A program made the translations under genes and the position numbers. Positions 26,325 to 34,078 of a stretch of 64,000 nucleotides of DNA are shown in pieces. Source of the DNA: Solwaraspora sp. WMMA2065 (GTDB lineage Bacteria; Actinomycetota; Actinomycetes; Mycobacteriales; Micromonosporaceae); the NCBI RefSeq assembly GCF_030345075.1, contig NZ_CP128361.1, forward strand, positions 2,976,001 through 3,040,000, given 5' to 3'. Each line of letters starts with the position of its first letter. The first letter of the stretch is position 1. Below the pieces are notes generated by a model, which saw nothing but the letters and a program-made list of their open reading frames with translations, did not search any database and was not told where the DNA came from.

Positions 26325-26419
26325 CGGTCCTCCCGCATCAGTGGGCCTCTTCGCCGTCCTGCTCGCGTCTCGCGCCTCTGCGACCTGCGGTTATCTGGTT
26401 GGACAGCGGCGTCGTTGAT

Positions 26420-26429
26420 GTGACGTCAC
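26420..26429. promoter_or_regulatory. Short palindrome GTGACGTCAC
   Basis: A perfect 10-bp dyad in the 184-nt divergent gap between the ferredoxin and M20-like genes, 32 nt from operator site 2. It may be a second regulator site or core promoter overlap; chance is possible. Confidence 0.3.
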
Positions 26430-26460
26430 GCTAGAGACCCCACCCTGGCTATGTCAACAT

Positions 26461-26477
26461 GCGAGACGTCATCTTGG
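26461..26477. promoter_or_regulatory. Operator site 2
   Basis: GCGAGAC-GTC-ATCTTGG, 11 of 14 arm positions matching site 1. It lies 32 nt before the M20-like start and 137 nt before the ferredoxin start, in the divergent promoter region. Confidence 0.6.
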
Positions 26478-26508
26478 ATAACTGTCACGGGAGTGATGGG
26501 ATGAGGCA

Positions 26509-27858
26509 ATGAGCGAGGACCGGATCGTCGACGCCCTGACGGTGCTGACCGCCGGGCCGACCCCGTACGGGCAGGAACTGGCCACCGCCGAGCGGCTGGC
26601 CGGCTGGGGCACCAGCCGTTGGCCGGACCTGGCCTGGCGGGTCGACCGGCTGCCGGCGACCGCCGAGATGCCCCGCAGCGCCAATCTCGTCGTCACCGCC
26701 GGCCGCGACGTCACCGCCGGCCACAACGTCACCGCCGGCTGCGGCGACGCGCCGGAGCTGCTGATCTGCTCCCACCTCGACACCTCCCTCACCGGTGAGC
26801 CGGGCTTCGACGAGCCGATCACCGGCGTGTCCGGTCCGACGGGTGGACTGCGCCGCTCGGCCGGACCGGCCGGCGACGCCCTGGTCGACGGCTTCGGCCT
26901 CGGGGTCGCCCGGGCCGCCGCCGCGACCGCGCTGGTCGGTTTCGTCGCCGCCGCCGAGGCGCTGCGGGCGGCCGACCGGCCACACCGGCTGACCCTGCTG
27001 CTGGCCGCCACCGGAACCCACCGGTACCACCTGTCGCAACCGCCGGAGACTCCTGCGCGCGTGGTCCGGCAGCAGCCCGGCGGTGTCGCCCGACACCTGG
27101 ACCGGTACCCACCGCCGGCGGCGGCGGTGCTGGCCAAGTCCAGTCCGCCGGGCGTGCTGACCGCCGAACCTGGCGCCCTCTACCTGCGGGTGCGGCTGAC
27201 CGGCCGGTTCCATCCGGTGCTGGCCCGCGAGCGCGCGGTGCCGCCCGGCGGTCTGATCACCCATCTCGGTGTGGTGATCGAGGCACTGGAGGCCTTCCGG
27301 CGGCGGCACCTGGCCGCCCGCGCCGATCCGACCGCTGCGGTCGGCGCCGAAGTCGGCATCGGTGCGGTACGCGCCGGGCAGCCGGCCAAGCCGGATCTGC
27401 TGCCGGGCCGGCTTGACCTGCACCTGTACCTGGTGACGGTGCCCGGTGACGATCCGTCGCGGATCCGCGACGAGGTGCAGGCCGCCGTCACCGCCGCGAC
27501 CGCCGGCACTCCGCTGGCCGAGTGCCCGGTCTCGGTGGACGGGCAACTGGTCCACCCAGCCGCGGCGACGGCACCGGACGCGCCGATCGCCCGGCACGCG
27601 TGCGACGCCTGGACAGCGGCGTACGGCGAACAGGCACCGCCGGTCCTCGGCTGGACCGGTTCGACCGACGGGGTGGTGCTGCGCGGCCGGGGCGTGCCGA
27701 CGGTACGGCTGGGACCGCCCGGCCGGGGTGCCGATCCCGCTGATCCCCGCCGGGACCGGTACGCGCTGGCCGATCTGCGGATGTTCGCCGGCATCTATGC
27801 GGACATCGCGGTACGGCACACCGGCACCATCGACAGCGCAGGGTACCGTATGGCATGA
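26509..27858 (+). CDS. M20-family metallopeptidase homologue lacking the catalytic Glu pair
   Basis: 449 aa. ELLICSHLDTS matches the first metal motif (His, Asp), and GSTDGVVLRGRGVPTVRLGPPG matches the late strand of ArgE/DapE/CPG2 enzymes. The usual EE or DEE motif after the VLLLLAATG-like strand is absent: the sequence reads THRYHLS. So it may be an inactive relative, a binding protein, or an enzyme with shifted chemistry. Three short repeats of V-T-A-G lie at residues 63-77. The start has GAGG closely upstream. The 3' end contains operator site 3. Confidence 0.65.
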   Translation: MSEDRIVDALTVLTAGPTPYGQELATAERLAGWGTSRWPDLAWRVDRLPATAEMPRSANLVVTAGRDVTAGHNVTAGCGDAPELLICSHLDTSLTGEPGFDEPITGVSGPTGGLRRSAGPAGDALVDGFGLGVARAAAATALVGFVAAAEALRAADRPHRLTLLLAATGTHRYHLSQPPETPARVVRQQPGGVARHLDRYPPPAAAVLAKSSPPGVLTAEPGALYLRVRLTGRFHPVLARERAVPPGGLITHLGVVIEALEAFRRRHLAARADPTAAVGAEVGIGAVRAGQPAKPDLLPGRLDLHLYLVTVPGDDPSRIRDEVQAAVTAATAGTPLAECPVSVDGQLVHPAAATAPDAPIARHACDAWTAAYGEQAPPVLGWTGSTDGVVLRGRGVPTVRLGPPGRGADPADPRRDRYALADLRMFAGIYADIAVRHTGTIDSAGYRMA

Positions 27859-27869
27859 TGCTGTCTCAC
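27853..27869. promoter_or_regulatory. Operator site 3, upstream of IclR gene 1
   Basis: GCATGAT-GCT-GTCTCAC, 10 of 14 arm positions matching site 1, overlapping the M20-like stop and 91 nt before the IclR start. Fits autoregulation. One of the two weakest copies. Confidence 0.45.
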
Positions 27870-27959
27870 TTTCCGTACGCGTCCCGGCCGCTCGCACCCA
27901 CCCCCGTCCGGTGCGCACGCCCCGCCGCTTCCGACCAGGAAGCCAGATAAGGAAGCCAG

Positions 27960-28820
27960 ATGGCGGACGACAGCTCTCCCGCCGAGGTGAGCCCCCCGGT
28001 GCTCGCCGAGCCGAGCACCCCGGCGATCCAGACCGTGCAGCGCGCCGCGGTGATCCTCAACGCGTTCACCGCAGCCCGACCCCGGCTGAGCCTCAACGAG
28101 CTCACCGCCAGCCTCGGCACCAGCAAAGCCACCGCGCACCGCTACACCAAGGCGCTGCGGGAGAGCAACCTGTTGCGCTACGACGAACGTGAGGGCCTCT
28201 ACTCCCTCGGCCCGCAGATCCTCACCCTGTCCGCCGCCGCCCGTGCCGCCATGCCGGTGATCAGCATCGCCGGCCCGCACATGCAGCAGCTGGTCCGCGA
28301 GGTCGACGAGACCGTGGTGCTCAGCGTCTGGGACGGCGACACGGCGGTGGTGGTCCGCGCCGACGACAACACCGACCGGGTGATCCGGGTCAGCGTCCGC
28401 ACCGGATCCCGGCTGTCGCGCACCGAGTCCGCCCAGGGCCGGGTGTTCTGCGCGTTCCTGCCGGCGGAGGACGTCACCGGGCTGGCCGCCGACCTGGCGG
28501 CCTCGGCCGAGCTGCGCCACGAGGTCGACAAGATCCGCCGCACCGGCATCTCCGCCAACACGCCGTCGGTCAACGGGGTACGCAGCATCGCCGCGCCGAT
28601 CTTCCGGGGCCAGACGCTGATCGCCGCCATGGCGATCGTCGGCACCACCACATCGGTGCCGGAGGGCACCGACAGCCCGCTGGCCACCGCGCTGCAGCGC
28701 GCCGCCGCTGTGGTCACCGCCGAACTGGGCAGCGTCGCAGGCAACGGCCACCAGCAGCCGGGCGACACCGGGCGCAACGGCCACCGGCCGGGCGGCAACG
28801 GCCGGACCAGCCGGAGTTAA
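27960..28820 (+). CDS. IclR-family regulator 1
   Basis: 286 aa. The winged HTH at residues 20-80 (IQTVQRAAVILNAFT, LNELTASLGTSKATAHRYTKA) is followed by an IclR effector domain (SAQGRVFCAFLP, TGISANTPSVNGVRSIAAPIF). A flexible Gly/Asn/His-rich tail ends the protein. Central and flanked on both sides by operons with the same dyad, it is my first candidate for the regulon controller. It converges on a paralogue with a 4-nt tail overlap. Confidence 0.93.
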   Translation: MADDSSPAEVSPPVLAEPSTPAIQTVQRAAVILNAFTAARPRLSLNELTASLGTSKATAHRYTKALRESNLLRYDEREGLYSLGPQILTLSAAARAAMPVISIAGPHMQQLVREVDETVVLSVWDGDTAVVVRADDNTDRVIRVSVRTGSRLSRTESAQGRVFCAFLPAEDVTGLAADLAASAELRHEVDKIRRTGISANTPSVNGVRSIAAPIFRGQTLIAAMAIVGTTTSVPEGTDSPLATALQRAAAVVTAELGSVAGNGHQQPGDTGRNGHRPGGNGRTSRS

Positions 28821-29596
28821 CCGGCGATCGCCCCCAACGTCTCGGACAACTCCCCCGCGACCTGCCGCAGCTGGTCCGCCGCCGCGGTCTGCGCCGCACC
28901 GGCCAGCGCCACGCTGGTGCCGAGCACCGCGAGCGCGGCCACCACCTGGGTACGCTCGAACACCGGTGCGGCGATCACCCGTACCCCGAAATCCTCCGGT
29001 GAGTTGACCGCGACGCCGTCGCGGCGCACCTGCGCGACCACCTCCCGCAGCGCGGCGGACAGCCGCAGCTGCCGGGCCACCACCGGATTCTCGGCGGGCG
29101 GCAGGTAGGCGCAGAACACCCGGCCCTGGGCCGAGCGGGTCAGCTCCAACGGCGAGCCGGTACGCACGCTGAGCCGCACGTCACCGCTGGTGTTGTCCAT
29201 GCACCGGACCACCGTCGGCGCCTCGCCGTTCCAGATGCTCAGCACCGAGGTCTGGTTGGTGTCGCGGGTCAGCCGGTCGAGGTAGGGCTCGGCGACCGTG
29301 ACGATCGGCAGCGCGGCGCGGGCCGCCGCCTCCATCGCCAGGATCTGCGGGCCGAGCGTGTAGGTGGCGGTGGCGACGTCGAACCGCAGCAGATTGGCGG
29401 TGCGCAGCGCCCGCGCGTACCGGTGCGCGGTGGCCCGGCTGATCGCCAGGTCGGCGGTCAGCTCGGCCAGGGTGAGCCGGGGCCGTTCCACGGTGAACGC
29501 CCGCAGGATCGTCGCGGCGCGCTGCACCGTCTGGATGGCCGGCCCGTCGCCGGCCACCTCGCTCGTCTCACCCGCCGCCCGACCCGTGACCACCAC
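28817..29596 (-). CDS. IclR-family regulator 2
   Basis: 259 aa, clearly paralogous to regulator 1: IQTVQRAATILRAFT, ISRATAHRYARALR, TLGPQILAMEAAARAALP, SVRTGSPL, SAQGRVFCAYLPP. An inverted duplication or old pair is likely. The effector pockets differ (DNTSGDV against DNTDRVI), so they may sense different intermediates while sharing related operators. No dyad is visible directly upstream of its start. Confidence 0.93.
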   Translation of the reverse strand: MVVTGRAAGETSEVAGDGPAIQTVQRAATILRAFTVERPRLTLAELTADLAISRATAHRYARALRTANLLRFDVATATYTLGPQILAMEAAARAALPIVTVAEPYLDRLTRDTNQTSVLSIWNGEAPTVVRCMDNTSGDVRLSVRTGSPLELTRSAQGRVFCAYLPPAENPVVARQLRLSAALREVVAQVRRDGVAVNSPEDFGVRVIAAPVFERTQVVAALAVLGTSVALAGAAQTAAADQLRQVAGELSETLGAIAG

Positions 29597-29640
29597 GGCG
29601 CCACTCTACCGAGCCCTACGCCACCGGCGGGATAAGCCGG

Positions 29641-29692
29641 CCGACGGGACCAGCCAGCCGATAGGGACCAGCCAGCCGACAGGATCAGCCGG
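29641..29692. repeat. Three tandem 17-18 bp repeats
   Basis: Units begin CCGACGGGACCAGCCAG and repeat three times with small changes across 29641-29692, running into the 3' end of the SnoaL-like gene. Probably slippage-derived; no function evident. Confidence 0.6.
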
Positions 29693-30092
29693 CGGCGATC
29701 TGTCGGTGCACCTCGGCGCTGTCCCAGTAGTCGACCCGGCGGGCGATCAGCCCGTCGGCGTCCACCTCGAAGCGGAACATGCCCCGGATGCGTACCGGCG
29801 CGCGGCCGGCCGACACCAGCCGAAACGACATCCGGTACGCCACCGCCGCCCGGTCGCCCTCGACCAGCAGATCCTCGACCTCGTAGTGCAGGTCGGCGAA
29901 CTCGGCGAGAAAGCCGTCCAGCCGGGCGCGGTACGCGGCCCGGCCGGTGACGGTTCGGCCGAGCGCCGCGGTGTGCTCGTTGACGAACCCGGGACTGACG
30001 CAGCCGGCGACCGCGTCGGCGTCCCGGGCGTTGAGCGCGGCCAGGTACCGCCGCACCGCGTCGCGGGTGCGTCCGCCGGTCAGCTCCCCCAC
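29685..30092 (-). CDS. SnoaL-like (NTF2-fold) protein
   Basis: 135 aa. YLAALNARDADAVAGCVSPGFVNEHTA and a C-terminal strand pair (IRGMFRFEVDADGLIARRVDYWD) match the SnoaL/NTF2-like polyketide-cyclase family. Members are isomerases, cyclases or dehydratases of small aromatics. The gene overlaps the upstream VOC gene by 13 nt, so they are cotranscribed. Substrate unknown. Confidence 0.8.
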   Translation of the reverse strand: MGELTGGRTRDAVRRYLAALNARDADAVAGCVSPGFVNEHTAALGRTVTGRAAYRARLDGFLAEFADLHYEVEDLLVEGDRAAVAYRMSFRLVSAGRAPVRIRGMFRFEVDADGLIARRVDYWDSAEVHRQIAAG

Positions 30093-30529
30093 AGCCGCCG
30101 TACGGTGTCGAACACCTGCTGGTCGTGGGAGATCTCGATGACGTTGCCGTCCGGGTCCTTCAACGCGCAGATGTAGCCGACCGGCGGCGGCATCTGCCGT
30201 GGCTCCCAGTGCAGGCAGCCCATCTCCCGGGCCCGTTCGGCGATCTCGTCGACGTCGGACCGGTTCGGCACCTCGATGCCGATGTGCGCGAACGGGTGCA
30301 GCAGCCCCAACTGGCCGCCCTTGTCCTTGTTGAACGAGACCAGCACCAGCACGAACGGCGTCTCGACCTGCTTGTCGTTGGAGAGCCAGACGCTCTCGCC
30401 GTCGGCGTCGGCGAAGCGCTCCACCACCACCAGCGGGGTGAGCGAAGTATAGAACGAGATGGCCTTGTCAAGGTCGCCGGTGGGCAGTGCCACGTGCGTC
30501 CATCGGGCGTGGGTAAGGCCGGTCGCCAC
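30080..30529 (-). CDS. VOC-family (glyoxalase/ring-cleavage-like) protein
   Basis: 149 aa single VOC unit: WTHVALPTGDLDKAISFY, HIGIEVPNRSDVDEIAERA and DPDGNVIEISHDQ. Potential metal ligands are the first histidine, the HIG histidine and the terminal glutamate. The GTG at 30529 has GGAGG 5 nt upstream and places the VOC fold at the start; an ATG 19 codons earlier (30586) lacks a site. Could be a lyase or single-domain dioxygenase in the same catabolism. Confidence 0.82.
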   Translation of the reverse strand: MATGLTHARWTHVALPTGDLDKAISFYTSLTPLVVVERFADADGESVWLSNDKQVETPFVLVLVSFNKDKGGQLGLLHPFAHIGIEVPNRSDVDEIAERAREMGCLHWEPRQMPPPVGYICALKDPDGNVIEISHDQQVFDTVRRLWGS

Positions 30530-30696
30530 GGGAACCTCCAGTTGCCGAAATGTCTGTTGCAGCGCGTCTACCAGGCTATTCGGCACCGTAGCCGGGATCC
30601 ATGTGCCGGGGACACAAACCCGGCGATCGGCCTTCGAGCCGCTGCGACGGTGCCGCCGTCGGTGGTCGGCTGACAGGCTGGCGGCGGGAGGTTCTG

Positions 30697-31725
30697 ATGC
30701 AGTACCGCAGGCTTGGCGGCACCGGCGTCGAGGTGAGCACGCTATGCCTCGGCACGATGATGTTCGGTGCCTGGGGCAACACCGACGAGCAGGAATGCCG
30801 GCGGATCGTCGGGGAGGCGCTCGACGCCGGGATCAACGTCGTGGACACCGCCGACGTGTACGCGCACGGCGAATCCGAGCAGATCCTCGGCCGGGCGCTG
30901 CGTGGGCGGCGCGACGACGTCGTGCTGGCCACCAAGTTCCACGAACCGATGGGGGACGACCGCAACCGGCGGGGCAACTCGCGGCGCTGGATCCGTCAGG
31001 CGGTCGAAGCCAGCCTGCGCCGGCTCGGCACCGACCGAATCGACCTCTACCAGGTGCACCGGCCCGACCCGGGCACCGACATCGACGAGACCCTCGGTGC
31101 GCTGTCCGACCTGGTCCGCGAGGGCAAGGTGCTGATGGTCGGCTCCTCGGCGTTCCCCGCCGAGGAGATCGTCGAGGCGCAGTGGGTCGCCCAGCTGCGG
31201 CAACGGGAACGGTTCACCACCGAACAGCTGCCGTACTCAATCATGGCGCGGGGTGTGGAGGCCGGGGTGCTGCCGACCTGCCAGCGGCACCGACTCGGGG
31301 TGCTCGCCTTCAGCCCGCTCAACGGCGGCTGGCTGACCGGCAAGTACCGCTCCGCCGAGGTCCCCGCCGACTCACGGGCCGGACGCAACGCCGACCACTT
31401 CGACTTCCGCGATACCGCCGCCCGGCAGCGCAAACTCGACATTCTCGGCGAGCTGGAGAAGCTGGCCGCGCAGGCCGGGCTGAGCCTGATCGAGCTGGCC
31501 CTCGGTTTCGTACTGAGCCATCCGGCGGTGACCAGCGCCATCGTCGGCCCGCGCACCCTGCCCCAGCTGCGCAGTCAGCTCGGTGCCGGTGAGCTGACCG
31601 GGCTACCCGCCGCAGTGCTGGACCGCATCGACGAACTGGTGCCCCCAGGACACAACGTCAACCCGGCCGACGCCGGCTACCGGCCGCCGGCGCTCACCGA
31701 CCCGGCGCTGCGCCGCCGGGACTGA
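30697..31725 (+). CDS. Aldo/keto reductase
   Basis: 342 aa. The catalytic tetrad is visible as D and Y in DTADVYAHGESE, K in LATKFHEP and H in YQVHRPDP. GFVLSHPAVTSAIVGPRT is the NADPH-phosphate region. It reduces aldehydes or ketones with NADPH. GGGAGG stands 6 nt before the ATG at 30697. Divergent from the VOC-SnoaL pair; no shared dyad was found in the 167-nt gap. Confidence 0.92.
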   Translation: MQYRRLGGTGVEVSTLCLGTMMFGAWGNTDEQECRRIVGEALDAGINVVDTADVYAHGESEQILGRALRGRRDDVVLATKFHEPMGDDRNRRGNSRRWIRQAVEASLRRLGTDRIDLYQVHRPDPGTDIDETLGALSDLVREGKVLMVGSSAFPAEEIVEAQWVAQLRQRERFTTEQLPYSIMARGVEAGVLPTCQRHRLGVLAFSPLNGGWLTGKYRSAEVPADSRAGRNADHFDFRDTAARQRKLDILGELEKLAAQAGLSLIELALGFVLSHPAVTSAIVGPRTLPQLRSQLGAGELTGLPAAVLDRIDELVPPGHNVNPADAGYRPPALTDPALRRRD

Positions 31726-31754
31726 CCGGACCGGCGCTGCACCACCCTGTCCGA

Positions 31755-31773
31755 CCGCCGCCCAGGGCGGCGG
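31755..31773. terminator. Short GC hairpin between convergent genes
   Basis: CCGCCGCCC and GGGCGGCGG around a single A; inner pairs must open to form a loop. It lies between the aldo/keto reductase stop (31725) and the exchanger stop (31776), so probably a shared terminator. Confidence 0.5.
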
Positions 31774-31775
31774 AG

Positions 31776-32861
31776 TCAGGCGGCGCGGACCAGCAGCAGC
31801 ACCACCGTGACCAGGTAGACCACCGGGATGGCGACGCCCTCGAAGCCGACCCCCCGGCGTTCGCGCAGGAGCAGGCCGGCGGCGAGAGTCACGGTGAGCA
31901 GCGTGGTCGACCCGGCGAGGAGCAGACCGGCGGAAGCCGCGTCGGCGTATACCGACCCCGGCCGGTACGCCGCGTCGGCGAGGAAGATCATCAGTGAGTC
32001 GAACGCGTTACCGCCGAGAATGTTGCCGATCCCCAGCGTCAACGCCCCGATCCGGACTGCCGCGATCAGGGTGACCAGTTCCGGCAACGACGTGATCGCG
32101 GTGGTGACGGTGAACCCGACGAAACCGCTGGGCAGACCCGTCGCCGCGATCACCCCCAGGCCGCCCTGCCCGATGAGGTAGCCGGTGCCGCCGACGGCAG
32201 CGGCGAGTGCGGCCAGCCGCCACCACAGTCGGCGGGTGCTGGGCGCACCGTCGGCGTCGCCGTCGGGGTCGTCCGGGACGTCCTGCCGGGTGTCCGAGGT
32301 CTGCTCCGCCCGCCACATCGGGTTCTGCCGCAGCCGGCGGACCAGGTGCAGTCCGTACAGGTAGAGGACCGGGATCAGCAGGCTCGCCGGATGCACCCAG
32401 CCGAGAGTCAGGCCGGGCGTGGCGTAGGCGACGATCGGCAGGCAGAGCAGCGCCACCAGCACCAGCGCCTGCATGATGTTCTCCAGCGAGGCGGCCGCGT
32501 GTTCGATGTTCGACCGCCGGTAGAGCAGATCGGCGATGGCCAGCCAGACCGTCTGTACAGCGATGCCGCCAATCGGGTTGGCGATGGCGAACTGCGCGTC
32601 GCCCTGCCAGGCGCCGATCGCGGTGGTGGCGATCCCCGGTAGCGAGGTGACCGCGCCGAGCAGCAGCGCTCCGGCGACGGCCTCGCCCATTCCGGTCCGG
32701 TCGGCGAGGGTGTCGGCGGTCGCCGCCAGCGACTTGCCGGCGAAGACGATGACGAGCAGGGCGACCGCGAGCGCAGCGATGCTCGGTGCCAGCGGCCAGG
32801 TCGACCCGGTCACCGTCGCCCACCGTCGCCTCGTGACGGATGGCCCGTTGACGGTGGGCAC
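31776..32861 (-). CDS. Sodium/calcium exchanger family (CaCA) membrane protein
   Basis: 361 aa with about ten hydrophobic segments in two halves. The alpha repeats are AGALLLGAVTSLPG in the first half and TTAITSLPELVTL followed by GNILGGNAFDSLMI in the second, as in YrbG/CaCA exchangers. An acidic cytoplasmic loop (DDPDGDADG) links the halves. It exports Ca2+ or another cation against Na+ or H+. It appears unrelated to the surrounding catabolic genes. Confidence 0.9.
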   Translation of the reverse strand: MPTVNGPSVTRRRWATVTGSTWPLAPSIAALAVALLVIVFAGKSLAATADTLADRTGMGEAVAGALLLGAVTSLPGIATTAIGAWQGDAQFAIANPIGGIAVQTVWLAIADLLYRRSNIEHAAASLENIMQALVLVALLCLPIVAYATPGLTLGWVHPASLLIPVLYLYGLHLVRRLRQNPMWRAEQTSDTRQDVPDDPDGDADGAPSTRRLWWRLAALAAAVGGTGYLIGQGGLGVIAATGLPSGFVGFTVTTAITSLPELVTLIAAVRIGALTLGIGNILGGNAFDSLMIFLADAAYRPGSVYADAASAGLLLAGSTTLLTVTLAAGLLLRERRGVGFEGVAIPVVYLVTVVLLLVRAA

Positions 32862-32987
32862 AGCCGAGCCGTCTTCGTCCGTTCAGGTCCCATGACCGAC
32901 CTCGCTACCCGATCACTGTCACGGCGAATCATCCGCCCGTGATCCGGTCGCCGGATAGCCGGGAGCCGTCGCGGGTATTTGAGCAGG

Positions 32988-33098
32988 ATGTTACTCGACA
33001 ACCCACATCATCTGTGGCGAGTCACCGCTGTCGGTGTCCTGATCTACGTCCTTCTCGTCGGCGTACTCAGGGCGTCCGGCAAACGGACCCTGCGCTGA
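32988..33098 (+). pseudogene. DUF421/YetF N-terminal fragment
   Basis: A 36-codon frame (ATG 32988, TGA 33096-33098). It holds the first membrane helix and the conserved RASGKRTL of DUF421 proteins, then stops. The remaining 150 or more residues are missing. After the stop, an 18-bp GC-rich unit repeats twice (33099-33140). A deletion remnant. Confidence 0.6.
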
Positions 33099-33163
33099 GC
33101 CGGGCGGTGACGCCGAGCCCGGCGGTGACGCTGAGCCGGGCGCGCCGGTAGTCAGGTAGCCGA

Positions 33164-34078
33164 CTAGGTGGTGCCGCGCTGGAACGGTTTGGCCAGCGCT
33201 CTCGGTTCTCGGTGCTGGGTGGCGAAGACCAGCATGGCCAGCAGCGCCAACAGGTACGGCGCGGCGATGAGCAGCTGCGAGTTGATGGTCACCCCGAGCG
33301 CCGGCAGCGCCAGCCGCATCGCATCGGCGAGACCGAACACCGCACAGCCGACCATGGTCCGACCGAGCCGCCAGGCACCGAAGATCACCGCGGCGATCAC
33401 CAGGTAGCCACGACCGGCGGTCATGTTCTGGTTGAACGAGCCGACCTCACCCACCGCCAGGTAGGCACCGCCGAGCCCGGCGAGCAGACCACAGAACAGC
33501 AGCGCCTGCCGGCGCCGGTGGTTGACCCGGATCCCGCTGACGTCGGCGGCCTGCGGGTTTTCCCCGACCGCCCGCAGCTCCAGGCCCCACCGGCTGCGCT
33601 CCACCAGCCACCAGGTGAGCGGTACCGCGATCAGCAGCAGGTACGCCGGCCAACGCTGTACGAACAGCATCGGTCCGATGATCGGGATGTCGCGCAGCAC
33701 CGGGATGTCCACCCGCCACACCTGGTGCCCGGTGAAGCTGCTGATGGTGATCAGATAACTGGTCAGGCCGAGCACCAGGGCGTTGAGCACCAGACCGACG
33801 ACGAACGTGTTGATCTGGGCCCGGTGCGACAGGTTGGCGTGCAGCACGGCGACCAGCACGCCGACGAGGGCACCGGCGGCCAGCCCGATGGTGGCGCTGC
33901 CGGTGGCGCTGGCCACGGCGATCGAGCCGAACGCCGCGCCGAGCATCATGCCCTCGACCGAGATGTTCAGCGTGCCGGCGCGCTGCGCCACGTACTCGCC
34001 GCAGGCGGCGAAGGCCAACGGGATGGTCAGCCGCGCCCCGCTGGACAGAATGGTGGCGATGTTGTCGGCGGCGCTCAT
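33164..34078 (-). CDS. BMP-type (nucleoside-like) ABC importer permease 2
   Basis: 304 aa, eight or more hydrophobic helices, GTLNISVEGMMLGAAFG and LRAVGENPQAADVSGIRV: the NupQ/YufQ branch of the branched-chain/ribose permease superfamily. It is last in the importer operon, with its ATG overlapping the stop of permease 1 (ATGA). Confidence 0.9.
   Translation of the reverse strand: MSAADNIATILSSGARLTIPLAFAACGEYVAQRAGTLNISVEGMMLGAAFGSIAVASATGSATIGLAAGALVGVLVAVLHANLSHRAQINTFVVGLVLNALVLGLTSYLITISSFTGHQVWRVDIPVLRDIPIIGPMLFVQRWPAYLLLIAVPLTWWLVERSRWGLELRAVGENPQAADVSGIRVNHRRRQALLFCGLLAGLGGAYLAVGEVGSFNQNMTAGRGYLVIAAVIFGAWRLGRTMVGCAVFGLADAMRLALPALGVTINSQLLIAAPYLLALLAMLVFATQHREPRALAKPFQRGTT

Noticed and set aside
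26361-26385. GTCTCGCG half-site in the ferredoxin promoter region
   Set aside because: Only one arm is present; the opposite arm at the proper spacing is absent.
29641-29692. CRISPR-like array
   Set aside because: The 17-18 bp units are directly adjacent without spacers, and no cas genes are present.
30530-30696. Eighth regulon operator in the VOC/aldo-keto reductase gap (TTGCCGAAATGTCTGTTGC)
   Set aside because: When aligned to the GCGAGAC-N3-GTCTCGC frame, too few arm positions match to count it.
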